Below the pieces are notes generated by a model. It was not told the origin of the DNA. It was given only the letters and a program-made list of their open reading frames with translations, and made no database searches. A stretch of DNA of 64,000 nt from Blastocatellia bacterium (lineage in GTDB: Bacteria; Acidobacteriota; Blastocatellia; UBA7656): contig DATENM010000002.1 of the NCBI GenBank assembly GCA_035275065.1, positions 124,001 to 188,000 of the forward strand, in the 5' to 3' direction. The position numbers and the translations under genes are program-made. Positions 35,503 through 46,700 of the stretch are shown one piece after another (the first letter of the stretch is position 1; every line of letters starts with the position of its first letter).

Positions 35503-38160
35503 ATGTTCAGAAAACTTTCGCGCATCACGCAGGCCGTCTTGCGCCGCAACCAGAGAGAGAGTGAGATGGACGCCGAGCTGCGCTTTCACCTCGAAATGGA
35601 AACCCGTAAAAACCGCGCCCGCGGCTTGAGCGAGTCGGCGGCCCGTCAGGCGGCGCTGCGCAGCTTTGGCGGCGTCGAGCTGACCAAGGAACAGTGCCGC
35701 GATGCGCGCGGCGGGCGCTTGATCGAAACCTCGCTGCAAGACCTGCGCTATGGGGCGCGGGTTCTCAGGCGCAATCCCGGTTTCACGCTCGTGGCGCTGC
35801 TGACGTTGGCCTTAGGGATTGGCGCCAACACCGCTATCTTCAGCGTCATCTACGGCGTGCTGATGCGCCCGCTGCCTTATGCGGACGGCAACCGGCTGGT
35901 CATCCTGCATCAGCAAGCGCCGCTCGCCCGCGTCGAAGACATGGGCTTTTCGGTTAAAGAGATCAACGACTATCGCGAGCAGGCGCAGACCCTCGATCAG
36001 GTGGTCGAGCATCACTCCATGTCGTTTATCTTACTCGGCGGCGAAGAGGCGCAGCGCGTGCAGACGGCAGTGGTCTCGGCGAACTTCTTCGACATGCTCG
36101 GCATCCAGGCGCTCTACGGGCGCACCTTCCTGCCGAGCGACGACGAGAAAGGCGCCGACGCCGTGCTGGTCCTCAGCTACAACTACTGGAAGCAGCAATA
36201 CAAGGGCGACCCGAACATCGTCGGCCGCGTCTTTCGCATGAATGACAAGCCGCACACGGTCATCGGCGTACTGCCGCCGATCCCGCAGTACCCGAGCGAA
36301 AGCGATGTCTATATGCCGACCGTGGCTTGCCCGACGCGCTCGTCGGATCGCTTCATCGCCAACCGCACGTTTCGCATGATGAACGTCTTCGGCAAGCTGA
36401 AACCGGGGGCGACCGTCGAGCAGGCGCGCGCCGAGCTATCGGGCATCGCCGGCAATTTGCAGAAGGCTTACCCGGACGCCTATCCCGAAAATCGCGGCTA
36501 TGCGGCGACCCTGGCGCCCTTGCAGGAAGAACTGACGCGGCGGGCGAAGCCGACGTTTTTGATCCTGCTCGGCACCGCCGGCCTGGTGCTGCTGATCGCC
36601 TGCGCCAATGTGGCGAACCTTACACTGGCGCGGCTGATGCGGCGCGAGCGCGAGATGGCCATACGCGCCGCGATGGGCGCGGGGCGCGGGCGGCTGGTCC
36701 GCCAGATGCTCACCGAAAGCACGCTACTGGCGATGGCCGGCGGCGCCGTCGGCTTGCTGGTCGCCGCCTGGGGCTTGCAGTTGCTCGTCAACTTTGCGGA
36801 GCGCTTTACGCCGCGCGCTCACGAGATCAGCATTGACGGTTTTGTATTATTGTTCACGCTCGTAGTTTCGCTCGGCACAGGCATCATCTTTGGCTTGCTG
36901 CCGGCGCTCGGCTCGGACAGAAACCTTGCCGGGGCGCTCAAGGAAAACAGCCGCACGACGGCGGGCGCCATGCGTCACCGCGCCCGCAGCTTGCTAGTGG
37001 TGGCGCAGGTCGCCTTGTCGTTTATGCTACTGATCGGCGCGGGGCTGATGCTGCGTAGCCTGGTCAAGCTGCAAGCGGTCAACCCCGGCTTCAACCCTGA
37101 GAGTGTCTTGACCATGCGCGTCAGCTCGAACTGGTCGCGCCATGCGACGACCGAGCAGTATCGCGACTTCATGCTGCGGCTGCTCGACCGCGTCAAGGCG
37201 CAGCCCGGCGTGCTGTCGGCGGCGCTCGGCTCGACCTATCCGCTGAACGCCAACAGCATCCGCTTCGGGCCTTTCTCGCAGACTTTCGAGATCGAAAGCC
37301 GACCGCAGGAGAGCGGCGCGCCGCCTTTGACTGCCGACACGCGGACGGTGACGCCCGATTACTTCGAGACGATCCGCCTGCCGCTGGTCAAAGGCCGGGC
37401 GTTTGTCGAAAACGATAACGACAAAGCGCCGCGCGTCGCCATCATCAACCAGACGCTGGCGCGGCAGTACTGGGGCGACGAAGACCCGATTGATCGGCGC
37501 GTCACCTTTGACCGCGGCGAACACTGGCTGAAGATTGTCGGCGTCGTCGGAGATGTCAAGCAGTACGGCCTCGACCACGAGCCGACCGCCGAGCTTTACA
37601 CGCCGCACGCGCAGAATCCCGGCGTCGGCCAATTGCTGGTGCGCACGGCGACCGCGCCGATGGCCATGGCGCAAATGCTGCGGCAGACGGTCTATGACGT
37701 AGACCCCGAAACCGCCGTTGATAATGTGCAGACGCTTGAGCGGGTGCGCGATGAATCCTTAGCCTCGCCGCGCGTGACGGCGCTGCTGCTCGGATTGTTT
37801 GCGGCGCTGGCGATGGTCATCACGGCGGCGGGAATTGCCGGCGTGATGGCGCTGACGGTCACCCAGCGAACGCACGAGATCGGCGTGAGAATGGCTCTGG
37901 GAGCCACTTCCAGAAATGTCATTCTCATGGTCGTGCGGCAAGGGATGACGCTGGTTGGCCTCGGGCTGGCTGCCGGCGCGGTGGGCGCGTTTTTGCTTGC
38001 GCGGATGATGTCGTCGCTGTTGTTCGCGGTCAAGCCGGGCGACCCGCTGACCTTCATTGCGGTCGCCGCGGTGCTGGTCGCGGTGGCGATGCTGGCGTGC
38101 CTGCTGCCGGCCCGCCGGGTGACGGCGATTGACCCGATGCTGGCGCTCAGGGCCGAATAA
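35503..38160 (+). CDS. ADOP-family ABC transporter permease (MacB/FtsX-like, duplicated)
   Basis: The 885-residue protein has the N-terminal cytoplasmic ADOP segment ([20 protein letters not shown]) and then two MacB-PCD plus FtsX units. TM1 at about 105-125 ([20 protein letters not shown]) is followed by a periplasmic domain and FtsX helices near 365-470. A second periplasmic domain follows, and FtsX helices at about 765-870 end in the conserved [21 protein letters not shown] proteins act in macrolide- or lipoprotein-type export but are often orphan, as here, with no ATPase gene adjacent. It is co-transcribed with padR. Confidence 0.93.
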   Translation: MFRKLSRITQAVLRRNQRESEMDAELRFHLEMETRKNRARGLSESAARQAALRSFGGVELTKEQCRDARGGRLIETSLQDLRYGARVLRRNPGFTLVALLTLALGIGANTAIFSVIYGVLMRPLPYADGNRLVILHQQAPLARVEDMGFSVKEINDYREQAQTLDQVVEHHSMSFILLGGEEAQRVQTAVVSANFFDMLGIQALYGRTFLPSDDEKGADAVLVLSYNYWKQQYKGDPNIVGRVFRMNDKPHTVIGVLPPIPQYPSESDVYMPTVACPTRSSDRFIANRTFRMMNVFGKLKPGATVEQARAELSGIAGNLQKAYPDAYPENRGYAATLAPLQEELTRRAKPTFLILLGTAGLVLLIACANVANLTLARLMRREREMAIRAAMGAGRGRLVRQMLTESTLLAMAGGAVGLLVAAWGLQLLVNFAERFTPRAHEISIDGFVLLFTLVVSLGTGIIFGLLPALGSDRNLAGALKENSRTTAGAMRHRARSLLVVAQVALSFMLLIGAGLMLRSLVKLQAVNPGFNPESVLTMRVSSNWSRHATTEQYRDFMLRLLDRVKAQPGVLSAALGSTYPLNANSIRFGPFSQTFEIESRPQESGAPPLTADTRTVTPDYFETIRLPLVKGRAFVENDNDKAPRVAIINQTLARQYWGDEDPIDRRVTFDRGEHWLKIVGVVGDVKQYGLDHEPTAELYTPHAQNPGVGQLLVRTATAPMAMAQMLRQTVYDVDPETAVDNVQTLERVRDESLASPRVTALLLGLFAALAMVITAAGIAGVMALTVTQRTHEIGVRMALGATSRNVILMVVRQGMTLVGLGLAAGAVGAFLLARMMSSLLFAVKPGDPLTFIAVAAVLVAVAMLACLLPARRVTAIDPMLALRAE

Positions 38161-38171
38161 CCGGCACGACA

Positions 38172-38204
38172 GGGAGGGGCGATTCATAGTCGCCTCTCCC
38201 TCTT
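38172..38204 (+). terminator. Hairpin after the ADOP gene
   Basis: An 11-bp stem with one G-U pair (38172-38182 with 38190-38200, GGGAGGGGCGA arm) is followed by a short T-rich tail. It should end the padR-ADOP operon. Confidence 0.65.
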
Positions 38205-38228
38205 GCTTTGCTGGTTGCGGAGGGCTGT

Positions 38229-38981
38229 ATGTTCAAGCGATTACTTTTCTCACTGGCAATTCTGGGGCTGATCGCCATGATCGGCTTTACATCTTTCCTG
38301 ATGGTGGGGGCGCTCGATTCGCCGACCGCCGACGCCTCTTCTTCGCGGACGGCGGCACCGTCGGGCGAGGCGGCAACAATGAAAGCCAAACGCAAGGTAG
38401 CGATTCTGATTCACGAAGGCGTCGAGCTGCTCGATTTCTCCGGGCCGGGCGAAGTCTTCGCCGCCGCCGATCACCGCCAGGCGTTCGACGTTTACACGGT
38501 CGCGGCCTCGGCAGGCGAGGTCACTAGCCAGGGCTTCCTGACCATCAAGCCGCAATATACCTTTGCCAATTGCCCGCCGCCGGATGTGGTCATCCTGCCG
38601 GGCGGCAGAACCGATGTTCCGCTCGGCGACCCGGCAGTGATCAACTGGATCAAGCAATCGTCGCAAAAGGCCGAAGTGGTGATGTCGGTCTGCACCGGCG
38701 CGTTCCTGCTGGCGAAAGCCGGCCTGCTCGATGGGCGCGAAGCGACGACGCACTGGAGCGCCATCGCTTCTCTGCGGCAGGAAGCGCCAAAGACGACGGT
38801 GCTGGAAAATCGCCGCTTCGTTGACAATGGCAAAATCATCACCGCTGCCGGCGTCTCGGCGGGGATTGACGCATCGCTGCACGTCGTTGACAAGCTGCTG
38901 GGGCGCGAAGCCGCCGCGCAGACCGCGCATTACATGGAATACAAGTGGCAGCCTGAGAGTGATTCTGAGAAGTCCCGCTAG
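38229..38981 (+). CDS. Membrane-anchored DJ-1/PfpI-like protein
   Basis: The 250-residue protein starts at ATG 38229 after GGAGG. Residues 6-27 form a membrane anchor or signal, followed by a Ser/Ala-rich linker. The DJ-1/PfpI domain runs from KRKVAILIHEGVELLDFSGP (about 55-72), with VVILPGG, nucleophile Cys155 in SVCTGAFLLA, and His175 in ATTHWSAI. The pattern is that of the AraC-associated glutamine amidotransferase-like group (as in GlxA regulators or isonitrile hydratases) but without the AraC domain. The location outside the cytoplasmic membrane is unusual for this fold. Activity unknown. Confidence 0.85.
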   Translation: MFKRLLFSLAILGLIAMIGFTSFLMVGALDSPTADASSSRTAAPSGEAATMKAKRKVAILIHEGVELLDFSGPGEVFAAADHRQAFDVYTVAASAGEVTSQGFLTIKPQYTFANCPPPDVVILPGGRTDVPLGDPAVINWIKQSSQKAEVVMSVCTGAFLLAKAGLLDGREATTHWSAIASLRQEAPKTTVLENRRFVDNGKIITAAGVSAGIDASLHVVDKLLGREAAAQTAHYMEYKWQPESDSEKSR

Positions 38982-39110
38982 GGACGTCATGTTTATAGAG
39001 CGTGTCAGAAAAGTCAGCTCCGTTAGGAGCGTGATATTTATCGTCACCGGGTCGGTTTATTCATCAAGCTCCGTAGGGGCGCAATAGCGACATTGCGCTC
39101 CTACGGAGCT
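38971..39110. repeat. Cluster of three short palindromic units
   Basis: Two similar units lie at about 38971-38999 (GTCCCGCTAGGGAC then CATGTTTATAG) and 39015-39042 (GCTCCGTTAGGAGC then GATATTTATCG). A third, longer hairpin has 19-bp arms at 39067-39085 and 39092-39110. All share a CCGnTAGG-type palindrome. The first unit overlaps the 3' end of the DJ-1-like gene. They resemble dispersed REP-like elements. Confidence 0.7.
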
Positions 39111-39133
39111 GTCGTTTCAGAAGGCGGTCAGCT

Positions 39134-39964
39134 TCAATCTATTGATTGCCGGCGCTCCGCGAAATCGCTCAACTGGTAGACGCCTTCAGCCAGGCGTTCG
39201 GCGTACCCTTCTTTGACGAGCGCCTGGTTGCCAAGGCCGGCGTCCGGGCGCGACAGCCCGCTCAAGCGCGCCAGCTCGCCGCGCACCGTCATGCCTGCAC
39301 CGTTCAGGAAAGCCCGCGCCACTTCTTTGAGCGCCACCTCGCGCCTCACTTTCACGGCCAGCTCGTCGGCGAATCGGCCCTCGGCCAGCATCCAGATGTA
39401 GGTGAACCAGGGCTCGTACAAGACTTCGGCGGGGATGACTTTGAAAGTGCGTTGCAGCTCGTCCATTGCGCGAGTAAAGCGGGCGCGGTCGGTGATGCCC
39501 GATTCCATGCGCAGGTCGCAAGTGGCCATCTCCCATTCGCGGCGCAGCACTTTCAAGATGGCGCGGGCGTCGTCGGAAAACGCCTCGCCTTCGCGCCGCC
39601 GCGGCACCCCCCAGAGCGCATTGAAGTGTGGCACCAGGCGACGCGCCACAAAGGTCGCGCGCCCTTTGGCGAGCTTCGCGTAATAGACCATGCCGCGCCG
39701 CATCACCTCGTCTTTGAGCACCCAGGAGAGACTGCTTTCAGGGTCTTTCTGGACGTTGCGCGGCATGAAGGCGTCGCGCCGTCCGCAGACCGCGACGTAA
39801 AGTGACGGGCCGCCGCGCCGCGCGTCAGTCATCGCCGCACAGAAACCCGCGGCTTCAATCAAGCGCTCGGCATCCACAGCCGTTTCGACGCGCAGGTCGG
39901 CAGCGCGCCGCCACGTCTGGTCGCGGTAGGCTTCAATCGCTTCGGGTATCACAGGCGCTTTCAA
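39134..39964 (-). CDS. AlkZ-related winged-helix protein of unknown function
   Basis: The 276-residue protein begins with a TTG (39964) or an in-frame GTG (39952). The central part ([36 protein letters not shown]) and the segment [10 protein letters not shown] resemble proteins annotated as related to AlkZ/HTH_42 DNA glycosylases, and the C-terminus looks like a further winged helix ([15 protein letters not shown]). I cannot identify catalytic residues, so glycosylase activity is not claimed. It is isolated between hairpin clusters. Confidence 0.6.
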   Translation of the reverse strand: MKAPVIPEAIEAYRDQTWRRAADLRVETAVDAERLIEAAGFCAAMTDARRGGPSLYVAVCGRRDAFMPRNVQKDPESSLSWVLKDEVMRRGMVYYAKLAKGRATFVARRLVPHFNALWGVPRRREGEAFSDDARAILKVLRREWEMATCDLRMESGITDRARFTRAMDELQRTFKVIPAEVLYEPWFTYIWMLAEGRFADELAVKVRREVALKEVARAFLNGAGMTVRGELARLSGLSRPDAGLGNQALVKEGYAERLAEGVYQLSDFAERRQSID

Positions 39965-40041
39965 AGCCCGATGATTTTACACTGATAGCTTACGAAGGCA
40001 ATAGGGGAGTGGTCGCTACCTGGCGGGTTGTAATGTAGAAC

Positions 40042-40081
40042 CCAGTCTTCGAGCCTGAGTGAAATCAGGCTCGAAGACTGG
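40042..40081. terminator. Perfect 17-bp hairpin downstream of the TonB receptor gene
   Basis: Arms 40042-40058 and 40065-40081 (CCAGTCTTCGAGCCTGA) are exact complements with a 6-nt loop. The hairpin begins 17 bp past the stop of the minus-strand receptor gene. It has no U tract; it could be a terminator or a 3'-end stabiliser. Confidence 0.6.
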
Positions 40082-40097
40082 AGCTTGCGCTCAGTAA

Positions 40098-42695
40098 TCA
40101 GAAGGTGATTCCCATTTGCGCCTGGAAGGCGCGCGGCGGGACGAAGTGTGTGCCGCTGAAGGTCGAGAGGAAATTGTACAGCGCCACTTTGTTCGTCAGG
40201 TTGGCCGCCGTCAGCCGCAGCGTCACTTTCGTGCGCTCGGTGCGGAACAGGTTATCTGTGCCGACGCTCAGGTCGAACAGGTGACGCGGCGCGATGCGTG
40301 GCGGGTTGTGGTCGTCGTCTTCAGTGCCATCGGCGGGGATGCGTACTCGCGTCGCTCCTCGATTTGCGTCGGTGCAGTCGGTCAGCCCCGCGGTCGGCGT
40401 CGCAAAGACGCTGCCGCAAAACAAACCGATCTGCGCTTGCTGATCCGGCGTCAATGTCAGCGCCGTGGCGAAGTCGGGCACCGAGCCGGCGACCAATCCG
40501 CTATCATAGCGCCATGAGAATGCGACATACGGCATCAGCCGCTTAAACTGGTGAAACTGATACTGCACCTGCGTGGTCTGTTGAAACGCCTGGTCGTGAT
40601 CGATGCGGAAGACGCCCGCCGGCAAGTCGGAGTTGAAGAACAGGCCGCCGGTTTCGGGCGGGAAGTAGCGCGCCCGCGTGTGCCCGGCAGTGAAATAGGC
40701 CGACAAGCCTTTGTAGTTGGCCAGCGTCAGGCGCACCGCTACCCCATCGATCTTTGATTTGTCCCAGGAGATCGGAAAGGTAATCGGTGTATTCAAGATT
40801 ACATTGAAGTCGTAAGCGTTGCGCGTGTACTTCCAGAAGTAATCTCCATCAATAACGAAGTAGCGCCCGAGGCTCTGCTGGATGCCGACGTTGAACTGAT
40901 TGCGGCGGCCAGGCTTCAACGGCTCGGAAATCGCTTCGCCGAGGATACCATTGGCGAGACCGTTGGCGCCGGTCGCGCTCGACAGCACCAGGTTCTCGTT
41001 GTAAGGCGTCTCGAAATGGCGCGTGTACGAGCCGCGCAAGACAGTGTTCGTCGCCTTGATGTTATACGAGACGCCGAGGCGCGGCTGCAACAGGTTGCCG
41101 TGACTAATGCCGTCATAGTTGTCGTAACGTAAGCCGAGATTGAGCGCCAGGTTGCGTAGGGTGATCAGGTCTTGCGCGTAGACGGCTTCCTGCTTGATGT
41201 CTGCATGGCCATGGAAGGTGAACAGGTTGCCGCCGCGTGTCAGGTCGAATGGCAGCAGGTCCGGGATGAAGTCCGGACTCGTGGGATCATTGAAGCCAGG
41301 GTCGGTGATGCCGAACTGAAAGCCTTCGGTCAACAAAGTGTGCTGAATCTGCACGCCGACCTTGGCATTGTGAATACCGTGGTTGTAAGCGACATCAGCT
41401 TTAACGCCGATGTTGTTCAAACGGCGCGACTGGGCAATCGTTTGCGTCTCGTCAGAGAACGGGTCGGCGCTCGGAAAGTACTTGACCGTATCGAGCCGGT
41501 AAAAGGGATTGATCGTCAACAGGGTTGACTGATTGAACGTATGCACGTAGCCGGGGGCGATGTTGATCGAATGCACCAACTGGCGCTGGTTCTGTCCGAG
41601 CGCTTCTTGATCGAAGGTGTTCGGCACCTGGAAGAAGTTGCGCACAAAATAGAGATTCAGGTGCAGCGCATCGCTGGCCGTGGGATTGTAATCGAGCCGA
41701 TCAAAGATGCCGAAGGTTTTGCCCTCGTCATGCAAGGGGGTGGGCTCCGGTGGGTCGAGGAAACGACCGGAGCGCTCAAAGTTGAAGGCCGCGAAATTGC
41801 CCGCCTTGGCGCCGCCGAAACCGAAGGTCGCCTCTTCTTGCGTCGAGCCGAATGAGCCGTAGAGCGCCGACAGGCTGCCGGTCGGCTTGTTCAGTCCGAG
41901 GCCTGACCGGGTGATGGCATTGATGACCAGGCTGGCTTTGTCGCCGAATTCCGCGGGCACCGAGCCGGTGACGACCTCCAGCGATTGAATAGCATTAACT
42001 GGAATCTGCGTCGAGAAGGCCTTGCTCTGCTGATCGGTGATCGGCTGGTTGTCGAGCGAGATCGAGGATTCTGCGTGATCGCCGAGCGGGTGAAAGAAGC
42101 CATTGGAGTCGGCGGCGACACCCGGCGCGGACTGGGTGACGACATCGCTCAAGCCATTGCCGGGTGTCCGGATGGGCATCTTCTCAATCCGCGATTGGTC
42201 AACGTCAACGTGCGACGAGGGGACATTTTCAATGAGCGCCTCGCCGGCGTTGATCTCAACCGAGGCGCTCGTGCCGCTGACGGCGAGAGCAATCTTTCCC
42301 AGGTTCATCGGCACGGATGAGCGCACATCGATGATCTGCTGCGCCGGGCTGAAGCCGTTCGCCGAGACGCTCAAGCTATAGCGATTCGGCGGCACGTTGT
42401 CGAAGCGGAAGGCGCCCGTCTGGTCGGTCGTCACCGTGCGCGTGTAGCCCGTGGTACGGTTTTCGAGCGTCACCGTAGCGCTAGAGATGACCGCGCCGCT
42501 GGGGTCTGTGATGGTTCCCGCTACGGTGCCTGCCGTTCCCAGCGATTGCCCCAGGGCTGGGAGAACGCCGCTCGTCGAGCTTGCGGCAAAGATGAAGAGT
42601 ACGGCCAAGGCTCCCAGCCTTCGAGAAAAAAAGCGGCAGGCCAGAGCGCCTGTCAATCCCACGGTTCCGGCCATGAAGGTACGTATTGCTTGCAT
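40098..42695 (-). CDS. TonB-dependent receptor, Oar-like, with carboxypeptidase-regulatory domain
   Basis: The product is about 865 residues with an N-terminal signal region (to about 50), a CarboxypepD_reg beta-sandwich (about 55-140, GTVAGTITDPSGAVISSATVTL), a plug domain (about 165-260) and a 22-strand-type barrel to the aromatic C-terminus (QMGITF). Such receptors import large substrates across the outer membrane with TonB energy. ATG 42695 is chosen because AAGGAGAG lies eight bases upstream; the ATG at 42701 is too close to it. A small His/Cys-containing exported protein is encoded just upstream on the same strand and may share the operon. Confidence 0.9.
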   Translation of the reverse strand: MQAIRTFMAGTVGLTGALACRFFSRRLGALAVLFIFAASSTSGVLPALGQSLGTAGTVAGTITDPSGAVISSATVTLENRTTGYTRTVTTDQTGAFRFDNVPPNRYSLSVSANGFSPAQQIIDVRSSVPMNLGKIALAVSGTSASVEINAGEALIENVPSSHVDVDQSRIEKMPIRTPGNGLSDVVTQSAPGVAADSNGFFHPLGDHAESSISLDNQPITDQQSKAFSTQIPVNAIQSLEVVTGSVPAEFGDKASLVINAITRSGLGLNKPTGSLSALYGSFGSTQEEATFGFGGAKAGNFAAFNFERSGRFLDPPEPTPLHDEGKTFGIFDRLDYNPTASDALHLNLYFVRNFFQVPNTFDQEALGQNQRQLVHSINIAPGYVHTFNQSTLLTINPFYRLDTVKYFPSADPFSDETQTIAQSRRLNNIGVKADVAYNHGIHNAKVGVQIQHTLLTEGFQFGITDPGFNDPTSPDFIPDLLPFDLTRGGNLFTFHGHADIKQEAVYAQDLITLRNLALNLGLRYDNYDGISHGNLLQPRLGVSYNIKATNTVLRGSYTRHFETPYNENLVLSSATGANGLANGILGEAISEPLKPGRRNQFNVGIQQSLGRYFVIDGDYFWKYTRNAYDFNVILNTPITFPISWDKSKIDGVAVRLTLANYKGLSAYFTAGHTRARYFPPETGGLFFNSDLPAGVFRIDHDQAFQQTTQVQYQFHQFKRLMPYVAFSWRYDSGLVAGSVPDFATALTLTPDQQAQIGLFCGSVFATPTAGLTDCTDANRGATRVRIPADGTEDDDHNPPRIAPRHLFDLSVGTDNLFRTERTKVTLRLTAANLTNKVALYNFLSTFSGTHFVPPRAFQAQMGITF

Positions 42696-42909
42696 AAGCA
42701 TCTCTCCTTATTAATCAGCAGAAGGTCTATTTCAAAGCCGCTTCGCCAGTCCTGCGACCGGAAAGCGTCAACGGCGCGCTAAAGAATTTGCGCCGCTGCT
42801 GAACAGCCCGCGCGCCGCTCCACTGCAAGCCGGTGCGCAAGGTAAGGTTTTCGAGGCCGCCGCGCCCGTTTTGCGCGCATCCTCGAAAGCCGAGAGACAT
42901 GGTTCGGAA

Positions 42910-43311
42910 TTAATCGAGCGGTGGGGCACGACCGAAGCGCGAGGCGGCCCACTGCTGTGTGTGCGGCTCGGCCAGCAGCGTCTGGTAGAGCAGCGCTTCG
43001 GCTAGGGGTTCTGGGGCGAAGGCCGCCGTGTGTGGGTCGGCGACGAAGGTGCGTTGCAGGCGGCAAGACAGACAGCCGGCGTCGCTGCCGGTGTCTTTCG
43101 CCGAAGGCGAGTTGCTGTCGCTTGAGGCGATGACCGTAGCCTGCCCGAGCGGCGGCGCGTCGTGGTGGTGCGTCAGGCAGACGAACAGCGCATGCAGCAT
43201 CAGGCAGAGACAGACGAGCGCCGAGACCCGCGCTCGCTTGCTATTTCCGATTGTGAGGTTACGGTGCTGCTTCAAAGGCCACTCTCGTCTTGCCACTAAA
43301 AACTCAAACAT
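42910..43311 (-). CDS. Small exported His/Cys-containing protein, unrecognised
   Basis: The 133-residue frame has a hydrophobic segment (residues 30-46, SALVCLCLMLHALFVCL) directly followed by THHHD and later GCLSCRLQ. The layout of a membrane segment, a His cluster and a CxxC near it recalls DUF2946-type proteins seen beside TonB receptors and copper genes, but I cannot confirm the match. It lies about 215 bp upstream of the receptor at 40098 on the same strand. No strong ribosome binding site marks the ATG at 43311; a start nearer the hydrophobic segment is possible. Confidence 0.5.
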   Translation of the reverse strand: MFEFLVARREWPLKQHRNLTIGNSKRARVSALVCLCLMLHALFVCLTHHHDAPPLGQATVIASSDSNSPSAKDTGSDAGCLSCRLQRTFVADPHTAAFAPEPLAEALLYQTLLAEPHTQQWAASRFGRAPPLD

Positions 43312-43700
43312 CCATTTAACAATAGGGCGACTGGCGGTGTCAATAAAATGCGCTGCCGGAATTTGGCGCGGGGCGAGCCCGTGGCTTCAGAGATCACGAA
43401 CGGTGAGCGCGGCAAGGGCTGAAGGCGGCGGCCAGGCATATCCATTTTTTCGTAAGGGTTTCCAGATTAATGGAGAGTTTTTCGACGGCTTGCCGCCGCC
43501 GCCGAGCTAACTCCTATCAAATAAAGCGCCGGGAATGAGCTTGACAACTGGCACGTCTTTTGCCGAATATTCGGTTCCTGTAGTCTGTTTTTTTCGGTTT
43601 CCTCAATCCTTTAAGCACATATATCTACGACGAGCGGTTGTTGGCTAGAAGCTGATGCAGCCAATGTGTCAATCACTTCTTTTCACTTAGGAGGAAAACC
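43312..43700. other. 389-bp upstream region of the large TonB receptor
   Basis: The region holds a copy of the TTTTTCGTAA/TTCCAGA motif (43441-43475) that is also found at 51909 and 53373. It also holds a candidate promoter at 43541-43570. It separates divergent genes; no RNA gene or riboswitch was recognised. Confidence 0.5.
43541..43574 (+). promoter_or_regulatory. Candidate promoter with 12-bp palindrome
   Basis: TTGACA (43541-43546) is followed 18 bp later by GAATAT (43565-43570). The -10 lies inside the perfect palindrome CCGAATATTCGG (43563-43574), a possible operator. The receptor gene starts about 125 bp downstream. Confidence 0.45.
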
Positions 43701-46700
43701 ATGAGACGACTTCGCAGAACGAAAAAGCTGGCCTCAGCAGCTATCTTCCTGACGGCCTTCGCGCTCCTGTTCCCCATTACGGTGCCCGTCGCGATGGCGC
43801 AAGCGACGACGGGCTCACTCAGGGGAGTGGTGACGGATTCGACCGGCGCGGTCATCCCCGATGCCGATGTGACGGCGACGGAGGCCGCCACGGGCTCGGA
43901 TACCAAGACCAAATCCAATAGCGATGGCCTCTACAACTTCCCCCGCCTCAAACCCGGCGTCTATACGCTGGTCGTTCAGAAGCAGGGCTACAAGAAGCAA
44001 GAGTTCCAGCAGGTCACGATCAGCCTCGGCCAGGATACCTCAATTGATGCAGCGTTGCAGGCCGGCCAGCTCACCGAAACCGTGACCGTGACGGCAAGCG
44101 GCGAAGAGCTGATCCAGAAAGAACAGGTGCAGGTATCGAGCACCTTCGAGGCGCGCAAAGTCGCCGAGCTGCCGTCGAACATCGCCGGCGCCGGCATCGA
44201 TACGCTCGCGTTGCTATCGCCCGGCGTCATCCCTGGCGTCGGCAACGTCAACGGCAACGGCACGACCTTTTCGGTCAACGGCAATCGCGCCCGCTCGAAT
44301 AACTTCACGATTGACGGCGGCGACAATAACGACCTGTCGCTCGGCGGCCCGAACTACTTCGTTGATAATCAAGACATCGTCGCCGAATTCCAGGTCATCA
44401 CCAATAACTTCTCTGCCGAATATGGGCGCAACCAGGGTGCCGTCGTCAACATCGTCACCAAGTCAGGCACCAACGCCTTCCACGGCACTGCCTTTGAATA
44501 TCATCGCAATCGCAACTTCTTGGACACGCTCGACAACATCGAGAAACGCAGTGGTCGCAGCGGCCCGCCGCCGCGCATCTATAACGTCTTCGGCGGCACC
44601 ATCGGCGGCCCGATCATCAAGGACCGTCTCTTCTTCTTCGGCAGCTTCCAGGAGATCAAGGACCGGATCAGCGCGTTTACCCAGGGCGCCAACCCGACCA
44701 TCGCGCCCGAAGACCTGCCGAAGCTTGAGACCCTGCCCGGCTACAGCAGCAACCCGGCCTTGCAGGCGCTACGCAACCTCTCGGCCTTCGCCGTCCCGAA
44801 CGCCGGCGGCGGCACGGTGACGTTCCGCAAGGACAAGCCGACCAACGAGTTTGTGACGATCAACGGCGTCCCCTTCCACGTGCTCTACCCGGAGCGCACC
44901 TTCCCGCAGCAGCTCAACGCGCCGGAGTTCAGCGCCCGCGGCGACTGGCGGATCAACAACAACAACTCGGTCTGGTATCGCCAGCTTTATCAGAAGGCCG
45001 ACAACGTCAACGTCAACACCAGCACCGCATCGGCGGGCAACATGAGCAACCTGCCGACCAACAGCAAGATCAGCAGCGCCAGCTGGACCAGCCAGATCAG
45101 CAACACGGCGGTCAACGAGTTCAAGTTCATCTATAACCGCCTGAGCGTCATCTTCGGCGGCGGCTGCGAAGGCAAGTTCGCTACCTGCATTCCTGACCCC
45201 GTCACCAACCTGGGCCAGACCCTGCCGAACATCGCCTTCACAGGCATTCGCAGCAGCGTGACCAACACCTCGCTGCAAACCATTGGCCCGGCGACCAACC
45301 TGCCGCAAGGCCGCGTCGTCACCGTCTACCAGTTCCAGGACAACTTCTCGAAGACCCTGGGCCGCCACCAGCTCAAGATGGGCGCCGACATTCGCAAGCT
45401 GACCAACTCGGTGCCGTTCCTGCCGAACGTCAATGGCGCGTTCACCTTCAACGCCATCGGCTCGACGACGGCAGCCCAGGGGCTGATCCAGAATCGCCCG
45501 CAGCGCGCCATCGTTGCCGCCGGCCAGGTGACCATCGATTATGGCGAGACCGACCAGTTCTACTACCTGCAAGACGACTGGCGCATCAAGGACAACCTGA
45601 CGTTGAACCTCGGCATGCGCTACGAGTACACGGGGCAACCTATCAACACGCTGAACAAGCTCAGCGTGGCGCGCGAGTCCGATCCGGCGCAGGCGCTCTG
45701 GAAGCAGAGCCTGCCGCTCGAAGCGCGCACCGAGCCGCAGTTGCCGGCGGACAAGAACAACTTCGCGCCGCGCTTAGGCTTCGCCTGGCGCCCGCGCTTT
45801 GGCAGCGGCGGCCTCGGCAAGATGCTGTTCGGCGAGCAGGACAAGACGGTGATTTCGGGCGGTTATTCAATCGCTTATGACCCCGTCTTCTACAACATCA
45901 TGCTCAACATCTCGACCTCGTCGCCGATGGTCTTCAACAGCACGACGCTCAACGCCGGGACCGGCACGGTGGCCTTCCCGCTGCCCGGCCTGAACGGCCA
46001 GTCGGTGCAGGACTTTGCCACCGCCAGCGGCATCGTCGCGCGCAACACCTACAATCCGAAGTTCTTCAACGAGACGCTGGTAACGCCGAATTTCCACTCG
46101 CCCTACTCCGAGCAGTGGTCGCTGAGAATTCAGCGCGAGATCGCCCGCAACAATGTCGTCGAAGTGCGCTACGTCGGCACGCATGGCGTTTCGCTGTTCG
46201 CGACCCACAACGGCAACCCGCGCATCGACCGCCTGAAGAACGGCTTCACGGTGGGCGGGGTGACCTTCCCGGGTTTCCCGAACCTGGTGCCCGCGGGGCT
46301 GACGCCGCAGGTGGCCGGCCAGGGTGGTTGCGTCGATGACCCGGCCACACCGGCAGGCATCCTCAACGAGGCCAATACCTGCGTCGGGCGCGTGCTGCCG
46401 CAGGCGCTGCTGCGCATTCGCGACAACACGGCGCAATCGATCTACCACGCGCTGCAAACGCGCTATGACGCGCGCATCGCCAACCAGCTCAACTTCGGCC
46501 TCGCCTATACCTGGTCGAAGGCGCTCGACAACGCCAGCGAAGTCTTCGCCTTCAACGATGCCATCGGCTCAGAGAATCCGTTCGACACCAACGGCAACGA
46601 GCGCGGCTACTCGCAGTTTGACCGCCGCCACGCGTTTGCGGCGAACTTCATCTGGGACATCCCGCTGTTGAAGAACAACCACAGCCTGCTCGGTAAGCTT

